From positions 62,001 through 126,000 of the forward strand of contig NZ_BJCC01000014.1 in the NCBI RefSeq assembly GCF_004309355.1: a stretch of 64,000 nucleotides of DNA, in the 5' to 3' direction. Made by a program: the position numbers and the translations under genes. This document shows positions 46,251 through 54,254 of this stretch, piece after piece (the first letter of the stretch is position 1; each line of letters opens with the position of its first letter). Source of the DNA: Enterococcus florum. Its GTDB lineage: Bacteria > Bacillota > Bacilli > Lactobacillales > Enterococcaceae. A model generated the notes under the pieces. The model made no database searches and was not told where the DNA came from. It saw nothing but the letters and a program-made list of their open reading frames with translations.

Positions 46251-46283
46251 CAAAAAAGGCCGAGACAACTGTCCCAGCCCAGA
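46251..46283 (-). terminator. Rho-independent terminator after nusG
   Basis: GGCTGGGACA and TGTCTCGGCC (minus strand, G-T wobble pairs) around GT, then TTTTTT. It falls between nusG and the lipoprotein hydrolase gene. Confidence 0.88.
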
Positions 46284-46285
46284 TT

Positions 46286-46828
46286 TTATATTTTGTCTAC
46301 CTGATCGAAGTCAAGCTCGGTACTTGTTTCACGCCCAAACATATCGATATTGGCTTTTACCTTTTCTCGTTCCTCATCAATTTCCGTGATGACGCCTTCA
46401 AGTCCAGCGAACGCACCTTCAATAATTTTCACTGTTTCCCCGACTTCAACTTCAAGGTCATGGGTTCTAGTACTCATTCCAATCGAACGAAGAATATGGT
46501 TAATCTCTTCTTGCATCAGTGGAGCTGGTTTGCTTCCGGCACCGTGAGAGCCGACAAATCCTGTTACCCCAGGAGTGTTCCGTACAACATACCAAGAATC
46601 ATCTGTCATCACCATCTCAACTAACACATACCCCGGAAAAGTTTTGTGGACGACTTCTTTTTCTTTTCCACCTTTGATTTCCGTTTCTTTTTCTTCTGGT
46701 ACAACAACGCGGAAGATGAAATCCTCCATTCCCATGCTTTGTGCTCGAGATTCAATATTCGCCTTTACCTTGTTTTCATAGCCAGAATAGGTATGCAGCA
46801 CATACCATTGCTTTTCAAAAGATTCCAT
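46286..46828 (-). CDS. nusG: Transcription elongation/antitermination factor NusG
   Basis: Binds RNA polymerase and modulates pausing, termination and coupling to translation. NGN domain: QWYVLHTYSGYENKVKANIE, FPGYVLVEMVMTDDSWYVVR, and VTGFVG. The C-terminal KOW motif is VGETVKIIEGAFAGLEGVIT. Length 180 is normal. It follows secE but with a terminator-like hairpin and an extended -10 promoter between them. Confidence 0.97.
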   Translation of the reverse strand: MESFEKQWYVLHTYSGYENKVKANIESRAQSMGMEDFIFRVVVPEEKETEIKGGKEKEVVHKTFPGYVLVEMVMTDDSWYVVRNTPGVTGFVGSHGAGSKPAPLMQEEINHILRSIGMSTRTHDLEVEVGETVKIIEGAFAGLEGVITEIDEEREKVKANIDMFGRETSTELDFDQVDKI

Positions 46829-46852
46829 TTCCTTGGCTCCTCGTTCTAAAAT

Positions 46853-46880
46853 AAAAAAACCTCAGCAAACTAAGGTTTTT
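46853..46880 (-). terminator. Intrinsic terminator between secE and nusG
   Basis: AACCTTAG and CTGAGGTT around TTTG (one wobble pair), followed by TTTTTTTATTTT on the minus strand. It should end many rpmG-secE transcripts. Confidence 0.75.
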
Positions 46881-46890
46881 CCTCAAAATT

Positions 46891-46899
46891 AGTATATCA
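46891..46899 (-). promoter_or_regulatory. Likely nusG promoter (extended -10)
   Basis: TGATATACT on the minus strand (TATACT at 46891-46896) is an extended -10 with only a weak -35. Start of transcription would be about 46884, just ahead of the hairpin at 46853-46880. Confidence 0.5.
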
Positions 46900-46919
46900 C
46901 GCTTTATGTGAATTGGCTA

Positions 46920-47090
46920 CTAACGGATGATCAAATTGATCAAGGCTTGGACAGCCGTATCCATAATGAAAAACATCGCTGCAAATAGAATGGATGTTTC
47001 AATTACTACAAGTGCGTCATGGCGCAATTGCTTTTTGGAAGGCCAAGTGACCAACTTCATTTCTTCTCTTACACTTCGTAAAAACCCCAC
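46920..47090 (-). CDS. secE: Preprotein translocase subunit SecE
   Basis: Essential small membrane subunit of the SecYEG channel. The 56 residues show a basic amphipathic helix with EEMKLVTWPSKKQLRHDALV, the SecE signature, and one membrane helix (about 29-50, VVIETSILFAAMFFIMDTAV). The start is GTG at 47090, about 6-7 bases after GGAGGG. It lies between rpmG (11-base gap) and nusG, the universal order. Confidence 0.95.
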   Translation of the reverse strand: MGFLRSVREEMKLVTWPSKKQLRHDALVVIETSILFAAMFFIMDTAVQALINLIIR

Positions 47091-47101
47091 GGAATTCCCT
47101 C

Positions 47102-47254
47102 CTACTTCGTTTCTTTATGTAACGTATATTTATTGCAATATTTGCAAAATTTATTAATCTCTAAACGAGACCCATGTTTATTTTCACTGACTGCTTTGCT
47201 GTAATTCCTTGAACCACAGACCGTGCATGCCAATGCTGCTTTTTTGGTAGCCAT
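47102..47254 (-). CDS. rpmG: Ribosomal protein L33 (zinc-binding form)
   Basis: Fifty-residue 50S protein. The two CxxC pairs, CTVC near residues 10-13 and CKYC near 37-40, are intact, so this is the zinc-binding paralogue (C+). Enterococci also carry zinc-independent copies elsewhere. I start at ATG 47254, 6 bases after AAGGAGG. It leads the rpmG-secE unit. Confidence 0.96.
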   Translation of the reverse strand: MATKKAALACTVCGSRNYSKAVSENKHGSRLEINKFCKYCNKYTLHKETK

Positions 47255-47285
47255 CAGGTACCTCCTTACAAAAACTAACAGACTA

Positions 47286-47314
47286 ACATTATCATCATTT
47301 TTTCGTCCTGTCAA
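47286..47314 (-). promoter_or_regulatory. Promoter of rpmG-secE
   Basis: Minus strand: TTGACA (47309-47314), a 17-base spacer and TAATGT (47286-47291), about 32 bases ahead of the rpmG ATG. Confidence 0.75.
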
Positions 47315-47396
47315 TCTGCCGAAAATTAATTATCTTTAACGCATATAATATGATATATTATGAAAGAATGAAACACTACTACTGGGGGGCATCACC

Positions 47397-48035
47397 ATGT
47401 TATTGAAAAGTCTAGTTTATCTTAAAGAGGAGTTAACAACGATTACAGAATCTGCCACCTTGCAAGAGGCTTTAGATATTTTAGAAGAAACTGGATTTCG
47501 TTGTGTACCTATCCTAGACGAGAGTAAACAGATTTTCCGCGGAAATATTTATAAAATGCACATCTACCGTCATAAAGCGAATGGCGGTGATCTTGATTTG
47601 CCTGTCACTCACCTGTTAAAAAATGCGACAAAATTTATTTCCATCAATACTTCTTTTTTTAAGATCTTTTTTTCAATCAAGGAGCTGCCGTATATTACGG
47701 TTTTAGATGAAAACAATCATTTTTACGGCATTCTAACACACAGCACCTTGCTCAGTATGCTTTCTCAATCATGGAGCGTAAAGGCTGGCAGTTATGTTCT
47801 GACGATTCTCTCACCTGATAAACGAGGAGATCTTGCCGCAATGACAAAAATTATATCTAAGTACACCAGCATTGCAAGCTGTATTACCTTGGATATTGAA
47901 AAAGACGGCGAGGAGCGAAGAACCCTGATCACCTTACCGGCCGGAGTGGACGAGAAAAAACTTCACACGATTATCGATCATTTAGAACGAAAACACTTTA
48001 ACGTCAAAGAAATCGAGTCATTGCGCCTTTCTTAA
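47397..48035 (+). CDS. cbpA: CBS-ACT protein, likely c-di-AMP-binding CbpA
   Basis: A 212-residue soluble protein. Residues 1-125 hold a CBS pair (ATLQEALDILEETGFRCVPI, then TVLDENNHFYGILTHSTLLS), and residues 137-210 form an ACT-like domain (YVLTILSPDKRGDLAAMTKI, then SIASCITLDIEKDGEE). This layout and size match the Listeria c-di-AMP receptor CbpA, so nucleotide sensing is likely; the family assignment is recalled, not searched. GGGGGG precedes the ATG by 7 bases. Divergent from rpmG. Confidence 0.8.
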   Translation: MLLKSLVYLKEELTTITESATLQEALDILEETGFRCVPILDESKQIFRGNIYKMHIYRHKANGGDLDLPVTHLLKNATKFISINTSFFKIFFSIKELPYITVLDENNHFYGILTHSTLLSMLSQSWSVKAGSYVLTILSPDKRGDLAAMTKIISKYTSIASCITLDIEKDGEERRTLITLPAGVDEKKLHTIIDHLERKHFNVKEIESLRLS

Positions 48036-48074
48036 AACATACGTCTTCATGACTGACTCGAAAGGAGTGGCACT

Positions 48075-48575
48075 ATGAATTGTACAATCAGATCTTGGCA
48101 GCTTTCCGATGCACCTGCATTAGCAAAAATTGCCAATAATCCTAAAATCAAAAATAATCTTCGTGATGGTTTTCCTTCACCGTATCGATTGAGAGATGCC
48201 GAAGAATTTATCCTGACCGTGTTATTGAACAATAAAGAGTTATCCTTTGCTATCTTAGCGGATGGACAACTTGCCGGCAGTATCGGTGCTGTTCGTCAAG
48301 CAGACATTCATCGAAGAACAGCAGAGTTAGGTTATTTCATTGCAGAGGACTTCTGGGGAAAAGGGATCGGAACAAAAGCGGTTCAACAAACCTGCGATCA
48401 CCTCTTTGCTACAACGGATCTCCTGAGAATTTTTGCAGAACCATTTAGTCACAATACTGGCTCTTGTCGTGTTTTAGAAAAGGCTGGTTTTCAATTAGAA
48501 GGCATTTTGCACAGCAATGCCATCAAAGATGGGCAAGTGATCGATATGAAGATGTACGCTAAAATCAAAGAATAG
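48075..48575 (+). CDS. GNAT acetyltransferase (RimJ/RimL-like)
   Basis: A 166-residue acetyl-CoA-dependent N-acetyltransferase. The fold is clear: IRSWQLSDAPALAKIANNPK at the start, AGSIGAVRQADIHRRTAELG with YFIAEDFWGKGIGTKAVQQT (motif A, Q/RxxGxG/A as WGKGIG), and PFSHNTGSCRVLEKAGFQLE near the end. Rim-type proteins modify ribosomal proteins, but many relatives act on small molecules; the substrate is unknown. AAGGAG precedes the ATG. Confidence 0.9.
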   Translation: MNCTIRSWQLSDAPALAKIANNPKIKNNLRDGFPSPYRLRDAEEFILTVLLNNKELSFAILADGQLAGSIGAVRQADIHRRTAELGYFIAEDFWGKGIGTKAVQQTCDHLFATTDLLRIFAEPFSHNTGSCRVLEKAGFQLEGILHSNAIKDGQVIDMKMYAKIKE

Positions 48576-48583
48576 CATAATTA

Positions 48584-48620
48584 GAGGCTGTGACAGTGAT
48601 GTCACAGCCTCATTGTTTTT
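48584..48620. terminator. Terminator after the GNAT gene (shared with queT)
   Basis: GAGGCTGTGAC (48584-48594) and GTCACAGCCTC (48601-48611), a perfect 11-bp stem around AGTGAT, followed by ATTGTTTTT on plus. Confidence 0.85.
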
Positions 48621-49119
48621 ATAATCTTTGTTCAAAGTGCATGCTTTTGTTTATCAAATACATTACAGGTGCTGATATCGTCATAACGATGGCTTCACTC
48701 AAAGCAAGCCATGCATACGTTGCCCAAAAAGGGGCACCTGCTACTAAATACAGCATGATTGCGATTAAGACCATGCTTAGGCTAAAGAAAACCACGTTTA
48801 GAGCGATTCGAAGCTTCACGTTCTGAATCCTATTTTGAAGCAGTGCAGTCAAGCTTAACGCCAGCAAGGTTTGTCCTCCGCCAAATATGACATCCATCAT
48901 TCCCATTCCAAACAAGGCATTGTAAACCACCACACCGCCAAAGATCCCCCAAATAAATTTGCGGTTAAATACGACCAGGTGATTCAAGCTTTCTGAAATT
49001 CGAAATTGGATAGCACCAGAAGCGACAGGTGAAACTAAGATCGTTAACGCCAAATATAAGGCCATAATGATTCCATTTGTCACAACGACACTCATTCGTT
49101 TCTTTTGTGTTACATACAT
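48619..49119 (-). CDS. queT: QueT, queuosine-precursor ECF transporter S component
   Basis: Membrane substrate-binding subunit of an energy-coupling-factor importer for the queuosine precursor preQ1/preQ0. The 166 residues contain about five to six hydrophobic segments, the conserved IQFRISESLNHLVVFNRKFI, WGIFGGVVVYNALFG, and MGMMDVIFGGGQTLLALSLT. The ECF ATPases must come from elsewhere in the genome. The preQ1 riboswitch directly upstream confirms the substrate. Confidence 0.93.
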   Translation of the reverse strand: MYVTQKKRMSVVVTNGIIMALYLALTILVSPVASGAIQFRISESLNHLVVFNRKFIWGIFGGVVVYNALFGMGMMDVIFGGGQTLLALSLTALLQNRIQNVKLRIALNVVFFSLSMVLIAIMLYLVAGAPFWATYAWLALSEAIVMTISAPVMYLINKSMHFEQRL

Positions 49120-49133
49120 ATTCTTCCCTCTTT

Positions 49134-49173
49134 CTCCAAGTTTTGTTCACGCGGGATGGTTGATGAACCGCGG
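49134..49173 (-). promoter_or_regulatory. preQ1-I riboswitch controlling queT
   Basis: The leader reads CGCGG (49168-49172), a loop rich in TCA and CCAT, CCGCG (49150-49154) and then the A-rich tail TGAACAAAACTTGGAG. This is the compact H-type pseudoknot layout of preQ1-I aptamers: five-base stem plus a tail with AACAAAAC that docks in the groove. The tail runs into GGAG next to the start, so control is likely at translation initiation. Confidence 0.88.
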
Positions 49174-49188
49174 TAAAATTACTGGTAA

Positions 49189-49217
49189 ATCATACTTTCT
49201 TTTGCTAGATAAGTCAA
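49189..49217 (-). promoter_or_regulatory. Promoter of queT
   Basis: Minus strand: TTGACT (49212-49217), a 17-base spacer and TATGAT (49189-49194); transcription would start about 10 bases before the aptamer. Confidence 0.8.
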
Positions 49218-49308
49218 ATGATTCCGAAAAAAATAAAAAAATCAGCGCATAATGATTCTGCTTGAGGAAGTCCTCTGCTATAATTAGCTTCTGAAAGGAA
49301 AGAAACCT

Positions 49309-50277
49309 ATGAACGTTCATTATCACTTATTGATCAATCCTGCCGCTGGAAGTGGAAACGCCAGCAAAACAGCAGAAAAAATGATCCAGATGTTAGACCA
49401 AAACGATTATACCTACACTCCTTATTATACGGAACAAGCCGGAGATGAAAAAGAAATCGTGACTCGTCTAGCACAACTCTTATCCTCTTGGTCAATAGAC
49501 TATCATGAAACGGAAGAACCTTTTCATTTATTGGTGGTTATCGGCGGAGACGGCACGCTTCACGAAGTGGTAAATCAATTTTTTACTCTTGATTTGAATC
49601 TGCCGGTCAGCTACATTCCTGCCGGTTCAGGGAATGATTTTGCTCGGGGAATCGGATTGTCTAGAGATCCTGAGCAGGCGTTTCGTCAAATCACTCAAGC
49701 CGACAAACCACAAAAAATCAATGTCCTGCTCTACGAAGAAAAAATCAAAGCAGAGCAAGGATTGGTTATCAATAATTTGGGCATCGGCTTAGATGCTCTA
49801 ATCGTTGCTACGACTAATGCCTCTGCTTCAAAAAAATGGCTAAACAAATATAAGCTGGGCTCTATATCTTATATGTTCTATTTGCTAAAGGCATTATTCA
49901 GCCAAAAAACATTTCCTGTCTTAGTTGAAGTAAACGGGCAAACACTGGAATTTAAACACAGCTTTTTGTGCGTGACTACAAACATTCCGTACTTCGGTGG
50001 AGGTGTTCCGATCGCTCCAATGGCGGATCCAAAAAAAGAAATGCTGGATCTTGTGATGATCGAAAAACCAAATTTACTGGCAATTTTGCATTTGCTGGTT
50101 CAATTAGCACAAAAGAAACACACCAAAAACAAACATTATCAGCATTTTGCCAGCTCAAAAATTCGCATTGTTTCCATTATCCCACAGCATGGTCAGGCCG
50201 ATGGAGAAACGATGGGAGAGCGTTCCTATGACTTGTTTCTGTCAACGAGCTCACAATACATTTGGTATAAGGAATAG
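49309..50277 (+). CDS. Diacylglycerol kinase-family lipid kinase
   Basis: YegS/BmrU-type lipid kinase. The N-terminal LLINPAAGSGNASK and the ATP-binding VVIGGDGTLHEVVNQFF with YIPAGSGNDFARGIG are intact. The C-terminal domain has FGGGVPIAPMADPKKEMLDL and GQADGE. It probably phosphorylates diacylglycerol or a related lipid at the membrane face; the physiological substrate is unknown. TGCTATAAT extended -10 (49279-49284) lies just upstream. Length 322 is slightly above average for the family. Confidence 0.92.
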   Translation: MNVHYHLLINPAAGSGNASKTAEKMIQMLDQNDYTYTPYYTEQAGDEKEIVTRLAQLLSSWSIDYHETEEPFHLLVVIGGDGTLHEVVNQFFTLDLNLPVSYIPAGSGNDFARGIGLSRDPEQAFRQITQADKPQKINVLLYEEKIKAEQGLVINNLGIGLDALIVATTNASASKKWLNKYKLGSISYMFYLLKALFSQKTFPVLVEVNGQTLEFKHSFLCVTTNIPYFGGGVPIAPMADPKKEMLDLVMIEKPNLLAILHLLVQLAQKKHTKNKHYQHFASSKIRIVSIIPQHGQADGETMGERSYDLFLSTSSQYIWYKE

Positions 50278-50285
50278 ATCCTATG

Positions 50286-50330
50286 TAAAAAAGAGGTTTC
50301 AAGCTCATTTCTTGGGCTTGAAACCTCTTC
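50286..50330. terminator. Terminator between the lipid kinase and recD2
   Basis: AAGAGGTTTCAAGC and GCTTGAAACCTCTT, a perfect 14-bp stem. The six-T run is on the minus strand, so it mainly ends the recD2 transcript. Confidence 0.85.
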
Positions 50331-50352
50331 TGGTTTGATCTATATCGAATTT

Positions 50353-52752
50353 TTACATAAACAGAGCTGGAGTAATGCCTTCCATGCCGATCATTGGATC
50401 AACACGTTGCCGATCAATTGCCTCAACAGTCAAAATTGCTGGTCCGATCGGCGACTGCGCTTTTTGATCTACGAAAGGATCTTCCATTTTTGGTTTAGGA
50501 ATTTCTTCCAAGTTCGCTGCCGATTGAATGCGCTCAATCAGCGTTGTTTTTCGAACTGCTGACTCCTTTCGCACACTTTCCTGAAAGGCACCTTCTTCCC
50601 CTAAGAGGATCAGCAACTCTTTACTGCGAGTAATCGCTGTATAAAGTAGATTTCGTTGAAGCATTCGTGAATACTGCTTTACCATCGGCAACAGGACCAT
50701 TTGGAACTCACTTCCCTGGGCTTTATGGATGGAACAGCAATATGACAATTTGATTTTATTCCATTCATTTCGCTTGTAAGAGACTTCATTGCTGTCAAAG
50801 CGGATAACCAGCTCATCTACCTTATCTTCCGAATCTTTTGCCGGGATAATTCCTACAATAATCCCCATATCGCCGTTAAATACATTCAATTCAGGCGCAT
50901 TGACAAGCTGCAAAACCTTGTCACCAATACGATAAACTGTTTCGTTCCACTGAACTTCTTTTTTGGTGCCATCGTTTGGATTAAATATCTCCTGCATCAT
51001 TTTATTCAACGCATCGATTCCTGCGGGACCTCGATACATAGGCGCTAATACTTGGACATCTTGAGCTGTATACCCTTTTTGTTTTGCTTTCCCAACGATT
51101 TGTTCCACAACCTGTTCCATTTGAAAAGCATTGCAGGCGATAAATGAACGATCTTTTTGGTTTCTCGTAAAATCTTTCGGTAGCCGGCCTTGTTTGATTT
51201 CATGAGCCAATGAAATGATCGATGAACCATCTCCTTGACGGTAGATTTCAGTCAACTCGATTTTGGGAATCGCCTCTACCTGCAGGAGATCATGAAACAC
51301 CTGTCCAGGACCGACAGAGGGCAGTTGATCTTTATCCCCAACTAAAATGACCTGCATATTTGTCGGAATAGACTTTAACAACGTATTGGCTAACCAAGTA
51401 TCCACCATGGACATCTCATCTACGATCAGCAACCCGCCTTCTAATTCTCTTGCTTCAGTATCTGGTGTGTTCTCATGGCCATTTAACCCCAGCAAACGAT
51501 GGATCGTGCTTGCTGGGAGTCCGGTTGTCTCATTCATTCGTTTCGCTGCACGTCCAGTTGGCGCAGCTAATAAAATCGGAAAAATCTCCTGAGTATAATC
51601 GGAAGGATCTAAGGAAAGCTCATTCAACTCGGCGAACAATTGTACAATCCCATTAATAACTGTGGTCTTTCCCGTTCCAGGTCCACCGGTTAAAATAAAC
51701 ATTGGTGAGCGAATGGCCTGCTTGATCGCTTGATCCTGCGAAGACCCATACACGATGTTTGATCGTTTCTCGATCACTCGGAGCGCTGATTCGATTTTTT
51801 TCTTTGGATACTTGATTTCCTTTTTTCGTTGCAGCAGGCGGGCGATTCCTTTGGCGATCCCCCACTCGCTGTAGAACAGTGTATTTTCGTACAAGCGAAT
51901 CTCTTCCTGCTGAATTTTATCTTCTTCAACCAACTGGATGATCACGTTTGCTATTTGATCCGGTGAGATTTCTACTGCTCTAGCACCTTCAAGCAGCTCC
52001 AACGTTTCCTCCAAAAGCTTCTGGGCTTCAACAAAGGTATCCCCACTCTGATTGGCATCTTCATTGATTTGGTGCAGTACGGCTGCTCGAATCCGTTGGT
52101 CACTATCCGCTGCGATCCCTAATTGTTCAGCCAAGCTATCGGCCTTTTTAAAGCCGATTCCCTCAATTTCCTCAACCAACTGGTAAGGATTCTCCTGAAT
52201 GATCTCCAGAGCTTGATTTCGATAGGTTTGAAAAATCGCAAACGATAGCTGGCTGCCAAACCCGTATTTGCTTAACCCAATGATTATCTTTTCCATGCCG
52301 TGATTCTGACGAACCGTCTCTACGATCGTTTCTTTTTTCTTTTGGTTCAAGCCAGGCACACGATTTAATACATCTGGTGAGTCGATAATCTGGTCGATGG
52401 CCTCTTCCCCTAAAAGGTCAATGATTCGTTCTGCTGTTTTTTTTCCAATACCAGGAAACTTATCACTAGACAGATAACTGATCATGCCATTGAGTGAAGT
52501 CGGCTGAGCCTGCTCATAGCTCTCTACCAAAAATTGTTTCCCGTATCGTGGATGGTCAACAAAATGCCCAATAAAACGATATTCTTCATCTTCCTGCACA
52601 TCTCCAAAATTTCCGGTTACTACGATTTCCCGTTCTAAAAAATCGCTGTTGGTTTCTCGAATCTCCACTAGAAGAACCTTGTAAAAATTGCTTGGATTTT
52701 GAAAGAAAACAGCTTTCAATGTTCCCGTGATATACGTTGATTCCTCCGACAT
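50353..52752 (-). CDS. recD2: RecD2 superfamily 1 DNA helicase
   Basis: A 5'-3' helicase involved in replication fork and DNA repair in bacteria without RecBCD. N-terminal OB fold (TGTLKAVFFQNPSNFYKVLL), helix-hairpin-helix repeats near 95-205 (FPGIGKKTAERIIDLLGEEA), Walker A in MFILTGGPGTGKTTVINGIV, motif II LLIVDEMSMVDT, motif III VGDKDQLPSVGPG, and C-terminal SIHKAQGSEFQMVLLP. At 799 residues it is typical. It lies 15 bases after the histidine phosphatase. Confidence 0.95.
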   Translation of the reverse strand: MSEESTYITGTLKAVFFQNPSNFYKVLLVEIRETNSDFLEREIVVTGNFGDVQEDEEYRFIGHFVDHPRYGKQFLVESYEQAQPTSLNGMISYLSSDKFPGIGKKTAERIIDLLGEEAIDQIIDSPDVLNRVPGLNQKKKETIVETVRQNHGMEKIIIGLSKYGFGSQLSFAIFQTYRNQALEIIQENPYQLVEEIEGIGFKKADSLAEQLGIAADSDQRIRAAVLHQINEDANQSGDTFVEAQKLLEETLELLEGARAVEISPDQIANVIIQLVEEDKIQQEEIRLYENTLFYSEWGIAKGIARLLQRKKEIKYPKKKIESALRVIEKRSNIVYGSSQDQAIKQAIRSPMFILTGGPGTGKTTVINGIVQLFAELNELSLDPSDYTQEIFPILLAAPTGRAAKRMNETTGLPASTIHRLLGLNGHENTPDTEARELEGGLLIVDEMSMVDTWLANTLLKSIPTNMQVILVGDKDQLPSVGPGQVFHDLLQVEAIPKIELTEIYRQGDGSSIISLAHEIKQGRLPKDFTRNQKDRSFIACNAFQMEQVVEQIVGKAKQKGYTAQDVQVLAPMYRGPAGIDALNKMMQEIFNPNDGTKKEVQWNETVYRIGDKVLQLVNAPELNVFNGDMGIIVGIIPAKDSEDKVDELVIRFDSNEVSYKRNEWNKIKLSYCCSIHKAQGSEFQMVLLPMVKQYSRMLQRNLLYTAITRSKELLILLGEEGAFQESVRKESAVRKTTLIERIQSAANLEEIPKPKMEDPFVDQKAQSPIGPAILTVEAIDRQRVDPMIGMEGITPALFM

Positions 52753-52767
52753 TTTGCCACCTCCTGA

Positions 52768-53424
52768 TTATAAAATAGCGTCAGGTGTGTCTCCTAAGCC
52801 ATTCAAAAAATCAATATCATTCCATTTTACCATTTTGTAAGCTTGATTGCTTCCTTGAGTTTCAAGAATCGACAAGCTATTGTTGAACAATCCACCTTGT
52901 GCTCTTAACGCATCGACAGGCTTACCGGACAAATATTGAATTGCTGCGGTCATGGATGAGCCGTGTCCAACAAACAACAATGGGCCTTCTTTAGCATTTT
53001 TGACCGCATGTTTGATCGTGCGTGTCATACGTTCCAGCATTTGATCCACTTTTTCCCCTCCGAAGGGAGTCGGGTCATAACAATCTAGATGGTGACGCAA
53101 ATGGTCTAGGTTTTCTCCATATCGTTTGCGCATCGTTTCAATCGAACGGCCCTCTAAGTCGCCCAATCCCATCTCCTTCAATTCGTCTGTTCGAACGATT
53201 TCAACTGGATGCTTTAACTGATCACGAATACCTTCAGCAGTAACATACGCACGTTTTGAACTGCTGCTGTAAATTACCTCAAAAGGGATCTCCCCCAATG
53301 TCTGTCCCAGTTTTTCGATCGCTAAGTAACTTTCCGGCAATAAAGGAGAATCTCCCATCATTCCCTGAAAGCGTCGTTCTTTATTCCATTCTGTTTTTCC
53401 ATGACGTGTAAAGTATAATTTCAT
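52768..53424 (-). CDS. Histidine phosphatase (phosphoglycerate mutase-like)
   Basis: Cofactor-independent member of the histidine phosphatase superfamily. The catalytic YFTRHGKTEWN (His about 8) and the second histidine in LLFVGHGSSMTAAI are present, plus EMGLGDLEGRS. It may dephosphorylate sugars or nucleotides; GpmB-like annotation should not be read as a glycolytic mutase. I chose ATG at 53424 (218 residues), 5 bases after GAAGGAG. Lies between trmL and recD2. Confidence 0.88.
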   Translation of the reverse strand: MKLYFTRHGKTEWNKERRFQGMMGDSPLLPESYLAIEKLGQTLGEIPFEVIYSSSSKRAYVTAEGIRDQLKHPVEIVRTDELKEMGLGDLEGRSIETMRKRYGENLDHLRHHLDCYDPTPFGGEKVDQMLERMTRTIKHAVKNAKEGPLLFVGHGSSMTAAIQYLSGKPVDALRAQGGLFNNSLSILETQGSNQAYKMVKWNDIDFLNGLGDTPDAIL

Positions 53425-53447
53425 GCCTGCTCCTTCAATCATTCGAT

Positions 53448-53954
53448 TTAATCCAATTTGTCGTTGTCGTAGTGGTGAGTCAGCTCCAACTGAGGAAAGT
53501 CCTGTTGACGCAATGCTTCATAGATGACTAACGCCGCAGTGTTAGATAAGTTTAATGAACGAACATGCTGGTCGTTCATTGGAATCCGCAAACATTTCTC
53601 AGAATTTTCACGCATAAAATCTTCCGGCAGTCCTGTCGTTTCTTTTCCAAATAAGAAGAAGTGATCTTGCTGATCGTTATAATTTATCTCCGAATAAACC
53701 TGATTTGCGAATTTAGTGATCAAATGCAGCGGCCGTTTTTGCACATAGAGCAAGAAATCATTCAAGCTGCTATGGTAGGTGATTTCAACGTCATGCCAGT
53801 AATCTAATCCAGCTCGCTTTAAATGTTTATCGTCTGTCGAAAACCCTAGAGGCTCGATCAAATGAAGTGGTGTGTTCGTAGCAGCGCAAGTCCGTGCAAT
53901 GTTTCCCGTGTTTGCAGGAATCTGCGGTTCAAACAAAACAATATGATTGGTCAT
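53448..53954 (-). CDS. trmL: TrmL, tRNA wobble 2'-O-methyltransferase
   Basis: SPOUT-class enzyme that 2'-O-methylates the wobble nucleotide of tRNA-Leu. The sequence starts [20 protein letters not shown] and has [12 protein letters not shown] and the knot motif [20 protein letters not shown], cut here at 20. Length 168 is normal. Older annotation calls such proteins CspR or rRNA methylase. It follows a structured, promoter-driven RNA with its own terminator (54088-54200), likely a control leader. Confidence 0.94.
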   Translation of the reverse strand: MTNHIVLFEPQIPANTGNIARTCAATNTPLHLIEPLGFSTDDKHLKRAGLDYWHDVEITYHSSLNDFLLYVQKRPLHLITKFANQVYSEINYNDQQDHFFLFGKETTGLPEDFMRENSEKCLRIPMNDQHVRSLNLSNTAALVIYEALRQQDFPQLELTHHYDNDKLD

Positions 53955-54087
53955 TTTTGCTCCTCCTTAAAGAGCCATACGGTGTAAAACTCGATTCCGC
54001 ACGGCTGTTTTTCAGGTCGTGTATCCCGAAAAAGAATTACTCATTTTTATCAATTTATTTTCATCTTATAAAAACTTGATTTTGACA

Positions 54088-54200
54088 CAAAAAAACGTAC
54101 CAACTCGGTGTCCAGCACGGCGAGTTGCTACGTTAGTGAAGCACTTTTCACTAACTTTTATCAGAACAGGAGACTGATAAAAACCAATGAAAAACAACTT
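54088..54200 (-). ncRNA. Structured leader or small RNA upstream of trmL
   Basis: A compact unit of about 113 bases with a strong promoter and terminator. In RNA order: a short A/T hairpin (AACAA/TTGTT, 54193-54206), hairpin 1 with 7-bp stem TTATCAG/CTGATAA whose loop is TCTCCTGTT (54158-54180), hairpin 2 with 9-bp stem GTTAGTGAA/TTCACTAAC (54132-54155), and a terminator stem CAACTCG/CGAGTTG extended by CGTA/TACG (54096-54132), then TTTTTTT. The hairpin 1 loop CTCCT could pair with the trmL ribosome site AAGGAGG. It may match the published 23S-methyl RNA motif, found upstream of predicted rRNA methylase genes in Lactobacillales; I am not sure. Confidence 0.7.
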
Positions 54201-54206
54201 GTTGTT

Positions 54207-54235
54207 ACTATATCACCATGAAGTTAGAAATGCAA
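54207..54235 (-). promoter_or_regulatory. Promoter of the structured RNA upstream of trmL
   Basis: Minus strand: TTGCAT (54230-54235), a 17-base spacer and TATAGT (54207-54212), extended by TGA. Very close to consensus. Confidence 0.8.
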
Positions 54236-54254
54236 CCATTTATTTCCATTTCAT

